Shown here: piece by piece, positions 25,189 through 33,565 of the stretch
How positions within the stretch are numbered: the first letter of the stretch is position 1
Layout of the letters: each line of letters starts with the position of its first letter
NCBI RefSeq assembly: GCF_041435015.1
Contig: NZ_CP107990.1
Location: 48,509-112,508, forward strand
DNA: 64,000 bases
Source of the DNA: Streptomyces canus
Lineage (GTDB): Bacteria > Actinomycetota > Actinomycetes > Streptomycetales > Streptomycetaceae
Direction of reading: 5' to 3'
The notes under the pieces: generated by a model
Databases searched by the model: none
Told to the model about the DNA's origin: nothing
What the model saw: only the letters and a program-made list of their open reading frames with translations
Program-made: the position numbers and the translations under genes

Positions 25189-26895
25189 ATGGGGCAGAGG
25201 CCGAATGTGCTGACGCCGGATCAGTCGCCCCAGCATCGCCTTGGCTACATGATTCGGGAACTGCGCGAGGCGCGCGGCATGTCCATGCGAGACCTCGCCG
25301 CCAAGACGTTCGTTTCGCACTCCAAGGTGCAGCGATGGGAGAACGGCGACCGGCCGCCAAAGGAGCGGAGCGAAGTTGAGCTCATCGACCAGGCGGTTGG
25401 TGCCGGCGGGTTCCTGATCGAGCTGTGGCAGGAGATCGACCGAGGCGTCACCGGGGCCGGGCATGTATCCGATCCGGTGCTCCATGTATCCGATACATCG
25501 TCAGACCTGGCCATGGCCCTGTCCCAGGCGGCAGCGTCGAACGGTGAGGGGATCTTCGTCCCCCGACGTCTCGACGATGGAACGGTGGTGCTCGTGGCAC
25601 TCGATCGACGCGCGCTGTTGCGCGCCGGTGTGGGGATCGGCGCGGCAGCGATGGCTGGTCTTCCCGCGCCGACGGCCGCGGTGGTCAGTCCGGCAGAAGA
25701 TCCCTTCGGGTTCGCGAGTACTGCCTCCGAGAGCTGGTCGGGACTTCGGCTGTCCCGGCCTGTCCCAGACTTCGGGGTCGACTGGCAGGCGCTGCTGCCG
25801 GGAGGCCGTTCCATGCTCGGTTCCCAGCTCTCCCTCCAGGTCCACCCCGCGCGCATCGAGGGGAGCCGTGTGGTCGTGTCAATCCCTGACCACCGGCGCG
25901 CGGAGGAGTTCCTGTCCCGGCCACACCGAAGCCTTCTGGTCGGGGCAGTCAGTAGCGAGGGCGCCTCTACGTTTTACGCCCTTGACGGGCGCGCGGCCCG
26001 CGGCAAGCTTGCGCGGAACGGCGGCGTGTACGAGGTCGCTGCGCCCGCCGCGTACGAGCTGGACGATCTCACCTACGGCATCCTGTGGGCCGTCAGTAAC
26101 TACGACGACGCTCTTCAGGCTGATGACCAGGCGCTTTCCGAGACGCGCAGTGATCTCAAGGCGTATGAGCGGCTGTCCTCCTCCGCGGTCAGCCGGGAGG
26201 CCGCGCCCGGGCTGAACGGGGTGGCCCACATGTGGCTGGGCTCGGACTTCTGCGCGCGCCACATCCTGAAGGCGTTGCCGGAGCTCCCGGAGCTGCCAGC
26301 GTTCTGGACGCGGGAACAGCGAGGTGAGGAGGCCAGCGCGTGGCTGATCTTCGATCACAAGTACCCGTATCTACGGGAGACCACGAAGGTGCTGGGCGGC
26401 GCGAGCACCCGGGCATTCTGCATCCCGGAGGAGGTCGTCCGTTCGTCTCCGAGGTACGAGCGGATCCTGCTGTTCCTGGCCGTGGCGCTGATGGAGTCGC
26501 TCGGGATCCACGCGCAGTTCACGTCCGACCCCGCGTACGAGTCCGTTGAGGGGTTCGTGGTCGCACCCGACAAGGAAGCTGTGATCGCGAACTGGGTCCG
26601 AGGTGATGGCATGTGGCACGTCGACGTGACCGCCCGGTCCTCGGTCGTCCGCGAGTTCACGATCGCGGCGCGCGACGTCGACGCGGACTCACTCACCGCA
26701 GCGCCGACGGCTGCCGGGCGGCTGCGTGCTCTGGCGCAGTACCTCGATCTGCCGTGGTCCTGGTTGATCCAGCGGTGCGGCCAACTCGCCCGATACGGAT
26801 CATCCGGGCTGATCCAGTCCCGCAGCCGACTGGTCTCATCAGCTGGCATCGACGCCGCGTGCGCGTACGTGGCCTCTCTTCCCGCCGATCACTGA
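25189..26895 (+). CDS. XRE-family regulator with large C-terminal domain
   Basis: The 568-aa protein starts at ATG 25189 after GGAGGGGGCCCGGA. Residues 15-75 form an XRE helix-turn-helix (LGYMIRELREARGMSMRDLAAKTFVSHSKVQRWENGDRPP). A Tat-like hydrophobic patch typical of Streptomyces XRE proteins (RRALLRAGVGIGAAAMAGLPA) occurs near residue 140. The remaining roughly 400 residues form a mixed domain with HMWLGSDFCARHILKALPELP that I cannot assign. The asparaginase gene follows 39 bp downstream in the same direction, so the regulator may control it. The same palindrome stands upstream and within the gene. Confidence 0.75.
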   Translation: MGQRPNVLTPDQSPQHRLGYMIRELREARGMSMRDLAAKTFVSHSKVQRWENGDRPPKERSEVELIDQAVGAGGFLIELWQEIDRGVTGAGHVSDPVLHVSDTSSDLAMALSQAAASNGEGIFVPRRLDDGTVVLVALDRRALLRAGVGIGAAAMAGLPAPTAAVVSPAEDPFGFASTASESWSGLRLSRPVPDFGVDWQALLPGGRSMLGSQLSLQVHPARIEGSRVVVSIPDHRRAEEFLSRPHRSLLVGAVSSEGASTFYALDGRAARGKLARNGGVYEVAAPAAYELDDLTYGILWAVSNYDDALQADDQALSETRSDLKAYERLSSSAVSREAAPGLNGVAHMWLGSDFCARHILKALPELPELPAFWTREQRGEEASAWLIFDHKYPYLRETTKVLGGASTRAFCIPEEVVRSSPRYERILLFLAVALMESLGIHAQFTSDPAYESVEGFVVAPDKEAVIANWVRGDGMWHVDVTARSSVVREFTIAARDVDADSLTAAPTAAGRLRALAQYLDLPWSWLIQRCGQLARYGSSGLIQSRSRLVSSAGIDAACAYVASLPADH

Positions 26896-26934
26896 TCCCG
26901 CACCATCTGCCTGTCCACGAAGGGGAAAGAGGCC

Positions 26935-27918
26935 ATGGCCGACACCGTCCGGCACGTCGCAGTGATCTCACTCGGCGGCACCATCGCGATGACCGCACAG
27001 ACCGACGGCGGCGCGACGCCGACGTTGTCGGCCGACGACCTCATCGCGGCCGTACCGGGTCTTGCCGACACCGGCATCCACGTCCAGGTGCACGACTTCC
27101 GCCGCCTACCCGGCGCCTCGCTGTCCTTCTCCGACCTGTTCGAGCTCGCCGCGACGATCGAGACGCTTACGGTCGACGGCGTGGTCGTCACCCAGGGGAC
27201 GGACACGATCGAGGAGACCGCGTACCTGCTGGACCTAGTCACCACAGGCGACAGGCCGATCGTGGTCACCGGCGCCATGCGCAACGCAAGCATGGCGGGA
27301 GCGGACGGCCCCGCGAACGTGCTGGCCGCGATCCGCACCGCGGCCAGCACGGAAGCCCGGGGCACGGGCTGTGTAGTGGTGTTCGGGGAGGAGATCCACG
27401 CTGCCCGCTGGATCCGCAAGACCCACGCCACGAGCCCGACCGCCTTCACCTCGTACCCCGGGCCAATCGGCTACGTCGCGGAAGACCGCGTACGGATCCT
27501 CGCCCGCCCCGATACAGCCCCGACGATCGCTCCCCAGGACATCGCCGCTCCCACCGTCCGCACCACCATCTTCACGGTCGGGATCGGAGACGACGGGACG
27601 CTCCTCCAGGCCCTCGGGGACCACGTCGACGGCCTGGTCGTCGCCGCGTTCGGGGCCGGCCACGTGCCGATGGCCTGCGTGGACGCCCTCACCGATCTCG
27701 CCAAGCGCATGCCGGTCATCCTGGCCACCCGCACCGGATCCGGTCCTGTGCTCCGGCAGACCTACGGTTTCCCCGGCTCCGAGTCGGACCTGCTCGCTCG
27801 CGGCCTGATCTCCGGCAGCACTCTCGACCCGGTCAAGGCACGCATCCTGCTGCACCTGCTCCTGATGACAGGCGCTGACAAGGACCAGATCCTCCAGCTC
27901 TTCAGCACCCTCTCCTAA
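26935..27918 (+). CDS. L-asparaginase
   Basis: The 327-aa protein shows both catalytic threonine motifs of bacterial L-asparaginases: SLGGTIA at 12-18 (T16) and VVTQGTDTIEET at 84-95 (T89, D90), followed by VTGAMRNASMAGADGPAN. The length is normal for the cytoplasmic or type-II-like family. It has no signal peptide, so it likely hydrolyses asparagine to aspartate and ammonia in the cytoplasm. A ribosome-binding GGGGAAAGAGG lies upstream. A PPC/DUF296 protein gene follows 28 bp later. Presence on a plasmid backbone is unusual cargo. Confidence 0.88.
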   Translation: MADTVRHVAVISLGGTIAMTAQTDGGATPTLSADDLIAAVPGLADTGIHVQVHDFRRLPGASLSFSDLFELAATIETLTVDGVVVTQGTDTIEETAYLLDLVTTGDRPIVVTGAMRNASMAGADGPANVLAAIRTAASTEARGTGCVVVFGEEIHAARWIRKTHATSPTAFTSYPGPIGYVAEDRVRILARPDTAPTIAPQDIAAPTVRTTIFTVGIGDDGTLLQALGDHVDGLVVAAFGAGHVPMACVDALTDLAKRMPVILATRTGSGPVLRQTYGFPGSESDLLARGLISGSTLDPVKARILLHLLLMTGADKDQILQLFSTLS

Positions 27919-27946
27919 CCGCCTCAACAGCCCCGGGACCCCCACT

Positions 27947-28408
27947 TTGCGCAGCTACGAACTGACCACCGGCCGCACCTTCGGCGTCACCTTCGACCAC
28001 GGCGACGACTTCTTTCCCACGCTCGCCGACTTCTGCCGCCAGAACGGCGTGCGGCACGGCTACATCCCCATGTTCATCGCAGGCTTCGCCGAAGCGGAGA
28101 TCGTCGGCGCCTGCGAGAAGCTGGAGAACCCCGAAGCCCCCGTGTGGAGCAAGGTCCATCTGACCGGGGTGGAAGCAATGGGCTGCGGAACGCTCGCGTA
28201 CGACGCTGAGACCGACACAGTCCTGCCGCACATCCACACCTCGTTGGGGGAGAAGGCGCGATCAGCCACCGGGCACACGAGCCACCTGCTCAGCGCCCAA
28301 GTGCAGTTCCTTGTCGAGATGCTCGTAGTGGAAGTCACGTCGCCAGTGATGACCCGGCCCAACAACCCCGATCTCTACGACGTTCCCTTGCTGACCTTCG
28401 GCACGTGA
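27947..28408 (+). CDS. PPC/DUF296-domain protein
   Basis: The 153-aa frame starts at TTG 27947 (MRSYELTTGRTFGVTFDHGDDF). It matches the PPC domain layout: GDDFFPTLADFCRQNGVRHGYIPMFIAGFAEAEI, then GCGTLAYDAETDTVLPHIHTSLG with the HxH pair, and FLVEMLVVEVTSP. PPC proteins form trimers; in plants they accompany AT-hook DNA-binding segments, while bacterial stand-alone versions have unknown roles. The tight spacing after the asparaginase gene implies co-transcription. The ribosome-binding site is weak, so expression may be coupled. Confidence 0.75.
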   Translation: MRSYELTTGRTFGVTFDHGDDFFPTLADFCRQNGVRHGYIPMFIAGFAEAEIVGACEKLENPEAPVWSKVHLTGVEAMGCGTLAYDAETDTVLPHIHTSLGEKARSATGHTSHLLSAQVQFLVEMLVVEVTSPVMTRPNNPDLYDVPLLTFGT

Positions 28409-28546
28409 GAGAAGCGTGTGAATGCCCCGCGCCCTGGCCACTGTTCCTCGGATTGAGTCCGTTCCATCGAACGAAACGCCGCCAACCGCACTGTTTACAG
28501 CGGAGAGTTATGTATAGTTTCGGTTCACGTGAGGGGAGGGGGAGCA

Positions 28547-28828
28547 GTGTCTGAACTACTCGATGCGGTCGATGCTCTGCTCGCGCGACCAGATGTCTTG
28601 CCGCCACCAACTGTGCGGGCGAATCTCCGCAAAGCCGCGGACCTGACGCAGGATGAGGTGGCTGAGGTTTTCGGGGTAACCCGCGTCGCGTTCCACCGAT
28701 GGGAGACCGGCCAGGCAAAGCCCCATCGGCGACGCCTGCACGCCTACGCCCACCTACTGAAGGGTTGGGCCGAGAAATACCCGGAGGCGGCGACAGCGGC
28801 TGAGACACCCGTGCGAGAGGCAGGCTGA
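28547..28828 (+). CDS. Stand-alone HTH protein resembling the Tap/primase N-terminal domain
   Basis: The 93-aa protein starts at GTG 28547 after GGAGGGGGAGCA. It begins VSELLDAVDALLARP and continues LPPPTVRANLRKAADLTQDEVAEVFGVTRVAFHRWETGQAKP, an XRE helix-turn-helix. From memory, the same opening and HTH occur at the N-terminus of telomere-associated proteins (Tap) and of plasmid-borne primases in Streptomyces; here the large C-terminal part is absent. It may be a trimmed regulator or a DNA-targeting remnant. The TGA is followed by a terminator hairpin. Confidence 0.7.
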   Translation: MSELLDAVDALLARPDVLPPPTVRANLRKAADLTQDEVAEVFGVTRVAFHRWETGQAKPHRRRLHAYAHLLKGWAEKYPEAATAAETPVREAG

Positions 28829-28861
28829 GGAGAATGACGCTCGCCCGATCCCCGTAAATGC

Positions 28862-28896
28862 GAAGCGGCCCCTGTCGCCACAACAGGAGCCGCTTC
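28862..28896. terminator. Hairpin terminator after the HTH gene
   Basis: GAAGCGGC (28862-28869) pairs with GCCGCTTC (28889-28896), extended by CCTG/CAGG inside. It lies 34 bp after the stop at 28828. The following 28.9-29.3 kb holds no convincing gene. Confidence 0.65.
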
Positions 28897-29310
28897 CAAG
28901 TCCGACTCATCCGAGCTACCAACTCTGAGTCGTGTTCCGGTGAGGTGACCTCGCCGGGGGTGATGCCCGTGAGCCCTAGAGCCCGCGTGGTCACCTATAC
29001 CCAGAGTATGCGCTACAGATTGCGCAACGCCACTACTCCGGGATCCTGCTAGGTCACACCTGCTGGTCGCGGCTCCCCTACCTGGGGAGATGACCCAGTT
29101 GCACCGCCCGTTCCACCGTCCGCCAAGGCCGCGGACCACAGATCTTGCCGGTGTGTCCGGCGCACTCGCGCATCCGGCAGCGCCCGCGGAGAGGCTCCGC
29201 AGCTCTTGCCCGTCTGCTGAGGCGCCCGGGCCCGCTGCCTCGTCTTGCCGCAGCGTCGCTTCGCGAACCGCCCAGGCCACTGCTGCCCTCAGGGTGCGGG
29301 AGGTGGCGCG

Positions 29311-30333
29311 GTGATCCAGCACATGAACCTGGTCTTCCAGGCCGACGGGCTGAGCGTGGGTGAGGGCGCGTTTTTGCTGGCGTGCTGCAACCACACCGAC
29401 GCCAAGGGCTACGTGATCGCGTCCATGCAGCAGTTGGCAGACGAATCCCACATGAAGATGACGGCCGCGAAGTCGAACAAGCAGCGGCTGATCCAGCGCG
29501 GCCTGCTGGCGTCGAGCGAGCGGTACAGCCCGAAGAACGGAGCGCGGATCGCGGACCTGTACCGGGTGAACCTGGACCTGCTGGCAAGCATGAAGCGTGC
29601 ACGCACCGACTATGGGCCGACCCTCGTGGAGGAGCTGACCTTCAACGTGCCGAAGGAAACTACCAGGTCACACCCCCCGTCGGATTCCGACCCCCCTCAG
29701 GGTCGGATCCCGACCCACCCCCGTCGGATCCCGACCCACCCCCCGTCGGAATCCGACGGGGGTGCAGGGCCGGATTCCGACCCCCTTCTCCTTCCTTCTA
29801 CTACTCCCTCTTCTCTCTCTCCTGTCGCAGGGGACGCTGACGGTTCAGTGGATGTCCCTCCGGACGGAGAGAGAGAGGATGAGGCTTCGCCCGAGGGACA
29901 GAACCCCTCCGGTGCTGAGCTGCCGCAGCAGCGGGAGCGGACAGGCCAGAAGGCAGCAGGGGAACGGGTCGTGGCGGCGTATGCAGAAGCACTCGGGCGA
30001 CCGGTGCTGAACGGCACCCGGGCCAAGCTGGAGCGCCAGGCCGTTGAGCTGCTAGCCCAGGGTTTGCCAGAGGCGTGGCTGTGTGACCGGGCTCGGGAGA
30101 TGGCTCCGCGCGGCTGGTCCAACCTTGCCCAGCACGCTGAGCGGTGCACTGCACCGCTCCCGTCCGAGGTTTCGAGCCGGAGTCGCCCTGGCTTGCCCGA
30201 GTGGTGCGGGAAGTGCGGGCAGGGCACGCCGGCAGCGCGCCTCAATCCGCGGTTTCGGACCCTCGGAGAGCTGGGCTCAGGAGAGAAGTGCCCCCGCTGC
30301 CATCCGGACCTTGCAACTCTCGCGGGTGCGTAG
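29311..30333 (+). CDS. Probable plasmid replication initiator (HTH protein with embedded iterons)
   Basis: I start this 340-aa frame at GTG 29311 after GGGAGGTGGCGC. The N-terminal 100 residues form a winged-helix domain: LSVGEGAFLLACCNHTDAKGYVIASMQQLADESHMKMTAAKSNKQRLIQRGLL. This resembles initiator or helper HTH proteins of Streptomyces plasmids. Residues about 120-160 are a Pro/Ser/Asp-rich linker encoded by five palindromic repeats. The C-terminal part has a helical segment (GTRAKLERQAVELLAQGLPEAWLCDRAREM) and a zinc-ribbon-like end (WCGKCGQGTP ... CPRCHPDLA). Iterons plus HTH plus zinc motif suggest the replication protein; a transcription factor is the alternative. Confidence 0.6.
   Translation: MIQHMNLVFQADGLSVGEGAFLLACCNHTDAKGYVIASMQQLADESHMKMTAAKSNKQRLIQRGLLASSERYSPKNGARIADLYRVNLDLLASMKRARTDYGPTLVEELTFNVPKETTRSHPPSDSDPPQGRIPTHPRRIPTHPPSESDGGAGPDSDPLLLPSTTPSSLSPVAGDADGSVDVPPDGEREDEASPEGQNPSGAELPQQRERTGQKAAGERVVAAYAEALGRPVLNGTRAKLERQAVELLAQGLPEAWLCDRAREMAPRGWSNLAQHAERCTAPLPSEVSSRSRPGLPEWCGKCGQGTPAARLNPRFRTLGELGSGEKCPRCHPDLATLAGA
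29679..29781. repeat. Five palindromic iterons spaced about 22 bp, with adjacent polypyrimidine tract
   Basis: GTCGGATTCCGAC-like 13-mers start at 29679, 29702, 29723, 29745 and 29769 (spacings 23, 21, 22, 24). The two central ones are GTCGGATCCCGAC. They are in helical phase, followed at 29782-29823 by a run that is almost all C and T. This is a typical iteron-plus-unwinding-element layout for a replication origin. Confidence 0.65.
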
Positions 30334-30482
30334 AACGTGCTGTGCGCCCCGTGTAGGCCCGGGCAGGTATCCAGCGGGGACCTGGCCTCCTTCGCTGCAA
30401 GATCTGCCCCCAGCGGCCAATACAGGCGATCAAGGAAGGTGCGATGTCTCAGCCGATGCCGAACCCCCTCGCCGCGTCCGGT

Positions 30483-30701
30483 TCAGACGTCGCGGCCCCG
30501 GTACGGGGTGCGGAAGACCAGCAGAGCCCAAAAGCGGGGCTCGGGATCGAAATGAGGGTAGTGCGACGTCGGGAGAGCGCCGCCGTACGTGCTCACGCTG
30601 TCCAGTCGCCACCCATGCACTTCGACGCCCTCGACCGCAGCCGCCAGTAGCTGCTCCGGCGCCTGGTGCGGGGCGTAGGGGTGGTTCAGCGGCACGCTCA
30701 C
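30483..30701 (-). CDS. Possible small protein (72 aa), perhaps a truncated gene
   Basis: A GTG at 30699-30701 lies eight bases after GAAGG and opens a 72-aa frame: SVPLNHPYAPHQAPEQLL, AAVEGVEVHGWRLDSVST and HFDPEPRFWALLVFRTPYRG. The amino-acid composition looks like a genuine folded protein, unlike the other frames here. It ends 150 bp after the initiator gene and is convergent to it. Upstream (30.75-31.3 kb) is a broken regulator on the other strand, so this gene may itself have lost its original 5' context. Confidence 0.45.
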   Translation of the reverse strand: MSVPLNHPYAPHQAPEQLLAAAVEGVEVHGWRLDSVSTYGGALPTSHYPHFDPEPRFWALLVFRTPYRGRDV

Positions 30702-30749
30702 GGAGAACACCTTCGCCGGCGATGTGCGCGCCTGAGCGGTGATCTCCTT

Positions 30750-31322
30750 CAGCCGAAGGACGGCGCCCGGCCGTTCCGCGAGCTGGAGGCGGCCAGCGAC
30801 GGCGTCCTGGCCCACGCCACGGTCGGGCGCTTCCTCCGCCAGGAGGGCGGCCGCCCCACCCGACAGTTCGTCCGGGCGTTCGCCATCGCCTGCGGGGCGA
30901 AGGGAATGGTGCTGCGCGAGTGGGAACACGCGTGGAACCGGGCCGAGGAACAGCGGCTCGGAGCGCCCGCAGTCATCTCCAGGCGCCGGGCCTCGGAAAT
31001 CGTTCTTGCGGACGGCCGCCCGGTGCACTTCCACTCGGACCCCGAGCGCACGCCCGACGGGCAGGAGGTCCGGCGTATCACCCCCGCAGGAACGCAGTCG
31101 ACGGGCGGGACCCTCGTCAAGCTCTCCCGCTCGACCGCGGCGAAGCTGGCCGGGGCCTGCCCTGTCTGCGCACAGAACACTCAGTCGTTTGCTGCTGTGC
31201 TGCCGCCGGCCCGATCCCCGCAGCCGGTGCTGCGGAGGAGGGCGACCGCCGGAGTCGCTGGGACAGGTACCGAGAGACCGCGGAGGGCGCCGTCGCGCCT
31301 GATGGTGAAGGCCAGGTATTAG
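30750..31322 (+). pseudogene. 5'-truncated XRE-type regulator remnant
   Basis: The frame contains FRELEAASDGVLAHATVGRFL and RQEGGRPTRQFVRAFAIACGAKGMVLREWEHAWNRAEEQRLG, the pattern following the HTH in Streptomyces XRE regulators. A C-terminal part with CPVCAQNTQSFAA follows. No start codon with a ribosome-binding site precedes the recognisable part, and the first HTH half is missing, so I regard it as a decayed gene fragment. Confidence 0.5.
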
Positions 31323-31457
31323 GGGCCAGCTACTCGCGCCGCGCGAGATCCTCGGGCATAGGCTGGCACCGGGTCACTTATGGGTGCCTGCTGCAGCCGA
31401 CGGTCACCGCCGCAGAGAGCATCAAGGGGTCGTCGATGGTCGACGCGCGCCAGGCCC

Positions 31458-31790
31458 TCAAGCACGCCCCCGGCGCCGTCCCCGGCCCCCTCCGGCAGGA
31501 GGACGTCGGTGAGGCGGCCTGACCGCACCGTCCGGTGTTCCCTCTCGGGCTGCCGACGGGGGAAGCGCCAGGCCCGCCGTGGACAACGCTTCAGAGCCGG
31601 GGAGCGTGCTGGCGCATGCCCATGCCCCCATCGTCTTCACCATCTCCAGCACCATCTCCTGGCGCTCGCGGGAGAGGAACACCCAGGCGAGCCAGGCCGG
31701 GGCGGACAGGCACACGATCACGAGAAGGGGCAGTACGCGGGCGACCACGAGGAGGCTGCGGGACAGGTAGCCAAGGGACGGCAGTGACAT
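31458..31790 (-). CDS. Possible single-pass membrane protein
   Basis: Starting at ATG 31790 the frame reads MSLPSLGYLSRSLLVVARV and LPLLVIVCLSAPAWLAWVFL, one or two membrane helices, then RERQEMVLEMVKTMGAW and a Pro/Arg-rich tail. The ribosome-binding site is weak (GAAAGCAG). Composition of the first 70 residues is gene-like; the tail is not. The gene lies in a degenerate region, so this is a tentative call. Confidence 0.35.
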   Translation of the reverse strand: MSLPSLGYLSRSLLVVARVLPLLVIVCLSAPAWLAWVFLSRERQEMVLEMVKTMGAWACASTLPGSEALSTAGLALPPSAAREGTPDGAVRPPHRRPPAGGGRGRRRGRA

Positions 31791-32099
31791 CGGAACTGCT
31801 TTCGACGAGGCGAGAGACCCTGATCCGAGACGCTTGTGTTTTCCCAGCAAAAGCGGCTCGAGATTTTTTTTTGAGGGTGCTCGTGCCTCGAAAAAAGAGG
31901 AAAGCGGTCCTGACCTGCGCTGATCGCGGCTCCGTCGCGGGCCGCAACAACCAGGCTACCGCCGTCCGAAGAGGCGCGGAAGCGGGCATCTCCCGTCTGC
32001 GCCGGACGGGGATTCGTCGTACTGAATGGGCCGGCCCTGTCCAATCACGTCTCCCGGCACCGAATAGGTGAAGGGTGGCCCACAGGGGGCACGCCCCGC

Positions 32100-32291
32100 G
32101 TGAGAGGCCAGAACCCCGCCGCGGTGTTCGGGGAGCGCCGCATCGTCTTCCAGAGCTCCGCTCCGGCTGGTGAGGTCATCGAGCGCGAGCTACTCGGCCG
32201 TCGCGTCCGCGTCCTCCTGGACGACTACGTGGTCCGTGACGAGCACGGCGGCTCGTACTTCGCCGCGGAGCTCCAGCACCGCTACCTGTAG
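32100..32291 (+). CDS. Possible small hypothetical protein (63 aa)
   Basis: GTG 32100 opens a 63-aa frame with RIVFQSSAPAGEVIERELLG and RRVRVLLDDYVVRDEHGGSYFAAELQHRYL. It looks like a beta-rich folded peptide, but I see no ribosome-binding site at the GTG. The preceding 0.6 kb has no supported gene. It could be the 3' remnant of a longer gene. Confidence 0.3.
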   Translation: MRGQNPAAVFGERRIVFQSSAPAGEVIERELLGRRVRVLLDDYVVRDEHGGSYFAAELQHRYL

Positions 32292-32313
32292 CCCGGGCAC
32301 CGGAGGCGCCCCG

Positions 32314-32490
32314 TCACTCCCGGCGGGGCGCGCCCAGGCAGACCGGCGGCACGGCGGGCAGTCCAGCCGACTGCGTGACGTTCACGGTGACATTGGTGTC
32401 GGCATGGCCCGCACCGGCCGGGTCGAGGAAGAGGGCGAGGGCCTGCAAGACCACTCCGAACATCGCGATACCGGTGTCTATTCGATCCAT
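32314..32490 (-). CDS. Small exported or membrane peptide (58 aa)
   Basis: ATG 32488-32490 follows GAGGAGCCAG closely. The product begins MDRIDTGIAMFGVVLQALALFLD, one hydrophobic helix, then ADTNVTVNVTQSAGLPAVPPV and a short basic end. The good ribosome-binding site and clean helix support a real gene. The role is unknown. Confidence 0.5.
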   Translation of the reverse strand: MDRIDTGIAMFGVVLQALALFLDPAGAGHADTNVTVNVTQSAGLPAVPPVCLGAPRRE

Positions 32491-32769
32491 CTGGCTCCTC
32501 TTGGTCGGCAGCGCGCGGTGCGCCTCGCTCCGGGTATTCCGGGCATTGCCCGGCAGGACGCAGTGATCCACATGAATGGGTGTCTTCGCTGCTCGACGAC
32601 CGTACGACCCCACCTCGATATCGGCCCCGCAGATATCAAGAACTGTCGAGTGGCCGGGGTCACACGCGCCTACCGTCGGCGGAGGGCCCTCGGCATGTCG
32701 TCTTGCCGCCTGCCGTCCCTCGTCCCGCCCCTGCTCTCGCGCCCCGCCCGGGGCCGGTTCCGGAGACGT

Positions 32770-33115
32770 TCACCGGCCCGGCCGTGCCCGAGACGTCCGA
32801 GGCGGAGACGACCCAGGTCCAGGCGTCCGCCGTCGCGGCCGCACCGGAGCGTCCGGCCGTGCGCCCGGCGACGTCGTCGCGCCGCCCGGCCGGGAAGAAG
32901 GCCGCCGCAGACCCGCGGTTCCCGCACGGTCCGCTCGCGGTGCTGGACGGTGACGGCTCCGCGTGCGGCACAGGCGGCATCGTGCTCGACTGCCCAGCGA
33001 CCACGATCCCGGAGCTGGTGGAGTGGACGCTGCGCGAGTCCGGCCTCGGTGCCGCAAAGCTGAACCGGTACGGCAAGGACTCCGATCCGCTGATCGTCCT
33101 CACCGCCACGGCCCG
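32770..33115 (+). pseudogene. Remnant of a hypothetical protein gene fused to a toxin remnant
   Basis: The frame carries HGPLAVLDGDGSACGTGGIV, LDCPATTIPELVEWTLRESG and LGAAKLNRYGKDSDPLIVLTA. This recalls a family of Streptomyces hypothetical proteins ending in RYGRDSDPLIVLT. No clear start is visible upstream. The frame runs directly into the RelE-like remnant at 33118 in another frame, so it marks a recombination joint rather than an intact gene. Confidence 0.45.
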
Positions 33116-33117
33116 CG

Positions 33118-33333
33118 AAGGTGCTTGCTGCGCTGCCCGAGCACGCGGAGCAGATGGTGTGAGACGTTCTGGACTCCGCGGCCGGGAACCCGTGGGGGTT
33201 CGCGCAGTGGGATGCCGGCGACCCGGAGGGCGAGGACGTGCGCATCGCCTCCGTCGGCCAGCTGTCCGTCATCTACTTCGCCAACCGCGCGCTGAACCAC
33301 ATCTCGGTGCTGGACGTCGTCTGGCTCGGATGA
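33118..33333 (+). pseudogene. RelE-like toxin remnant, nonsense-mutated (copy 1 of 3)
   Basis: The frame reads KVLAALPEHAEQMV, then a TGA where the other copies have Trp, then DVLDSAAGNPWGFAQWDAGD and ending LDVVWLG. It matches the intact toxin-like gene at 35688-35951 nearly residue by residue but lacks the N-terminus. A second remnant is at 59057-59275. Confidence 0.75.
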
Positions 33334-33378
33334 TCGACGACCCTGGAGAGAAAAGCGCTGTTCAGGTCATAGTTACGC

Positions 33379-33420
33379 CAAAGGGTTGCCTCCACGCAAG
33401 CATGTGGAGGCAACCCTTTG
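33379..33420. terminator. 17-bp perfect hairpin
   Basis: CAAAGGGTTGCCTCCAC (33379-33395) pairs perfectly with its complement at 33404-33420 around an 8-nt loop. It follows the toxin remnant by 46 bp and borders the AT-richer repeat field, and may terminate transcription entering it. Confidence 0.65.
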
Positions 33421-33565
33421 GTCTTGACGCTGATGGTCAGCAGCGGGACCGCGGTGATGCCCGTGGCACCGTACTTCCGCTGCATGATCTGCTCGAACGA
33501 CTGCACCGCTCTGCTGCTACCACAAAGCGGCTAGGCACACCTCTGAGCCCCATTCGTCACCGAAG

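Noticed and set aside
28861..29310. Leftward frames upstream of the initiator gene (for example one opening at 28994)
   Set aside because: They overlap a terminator hairpin, and their composition changes along the frame; no ribosome-binding site is convincing.
31860..31915. Run of nine or ten T followed later by a run of A, as a factor-independent terminator
   Set aside because: No stable GC stem borders the T-run, and no supported gene ends there; kept only as a compositional oddity.
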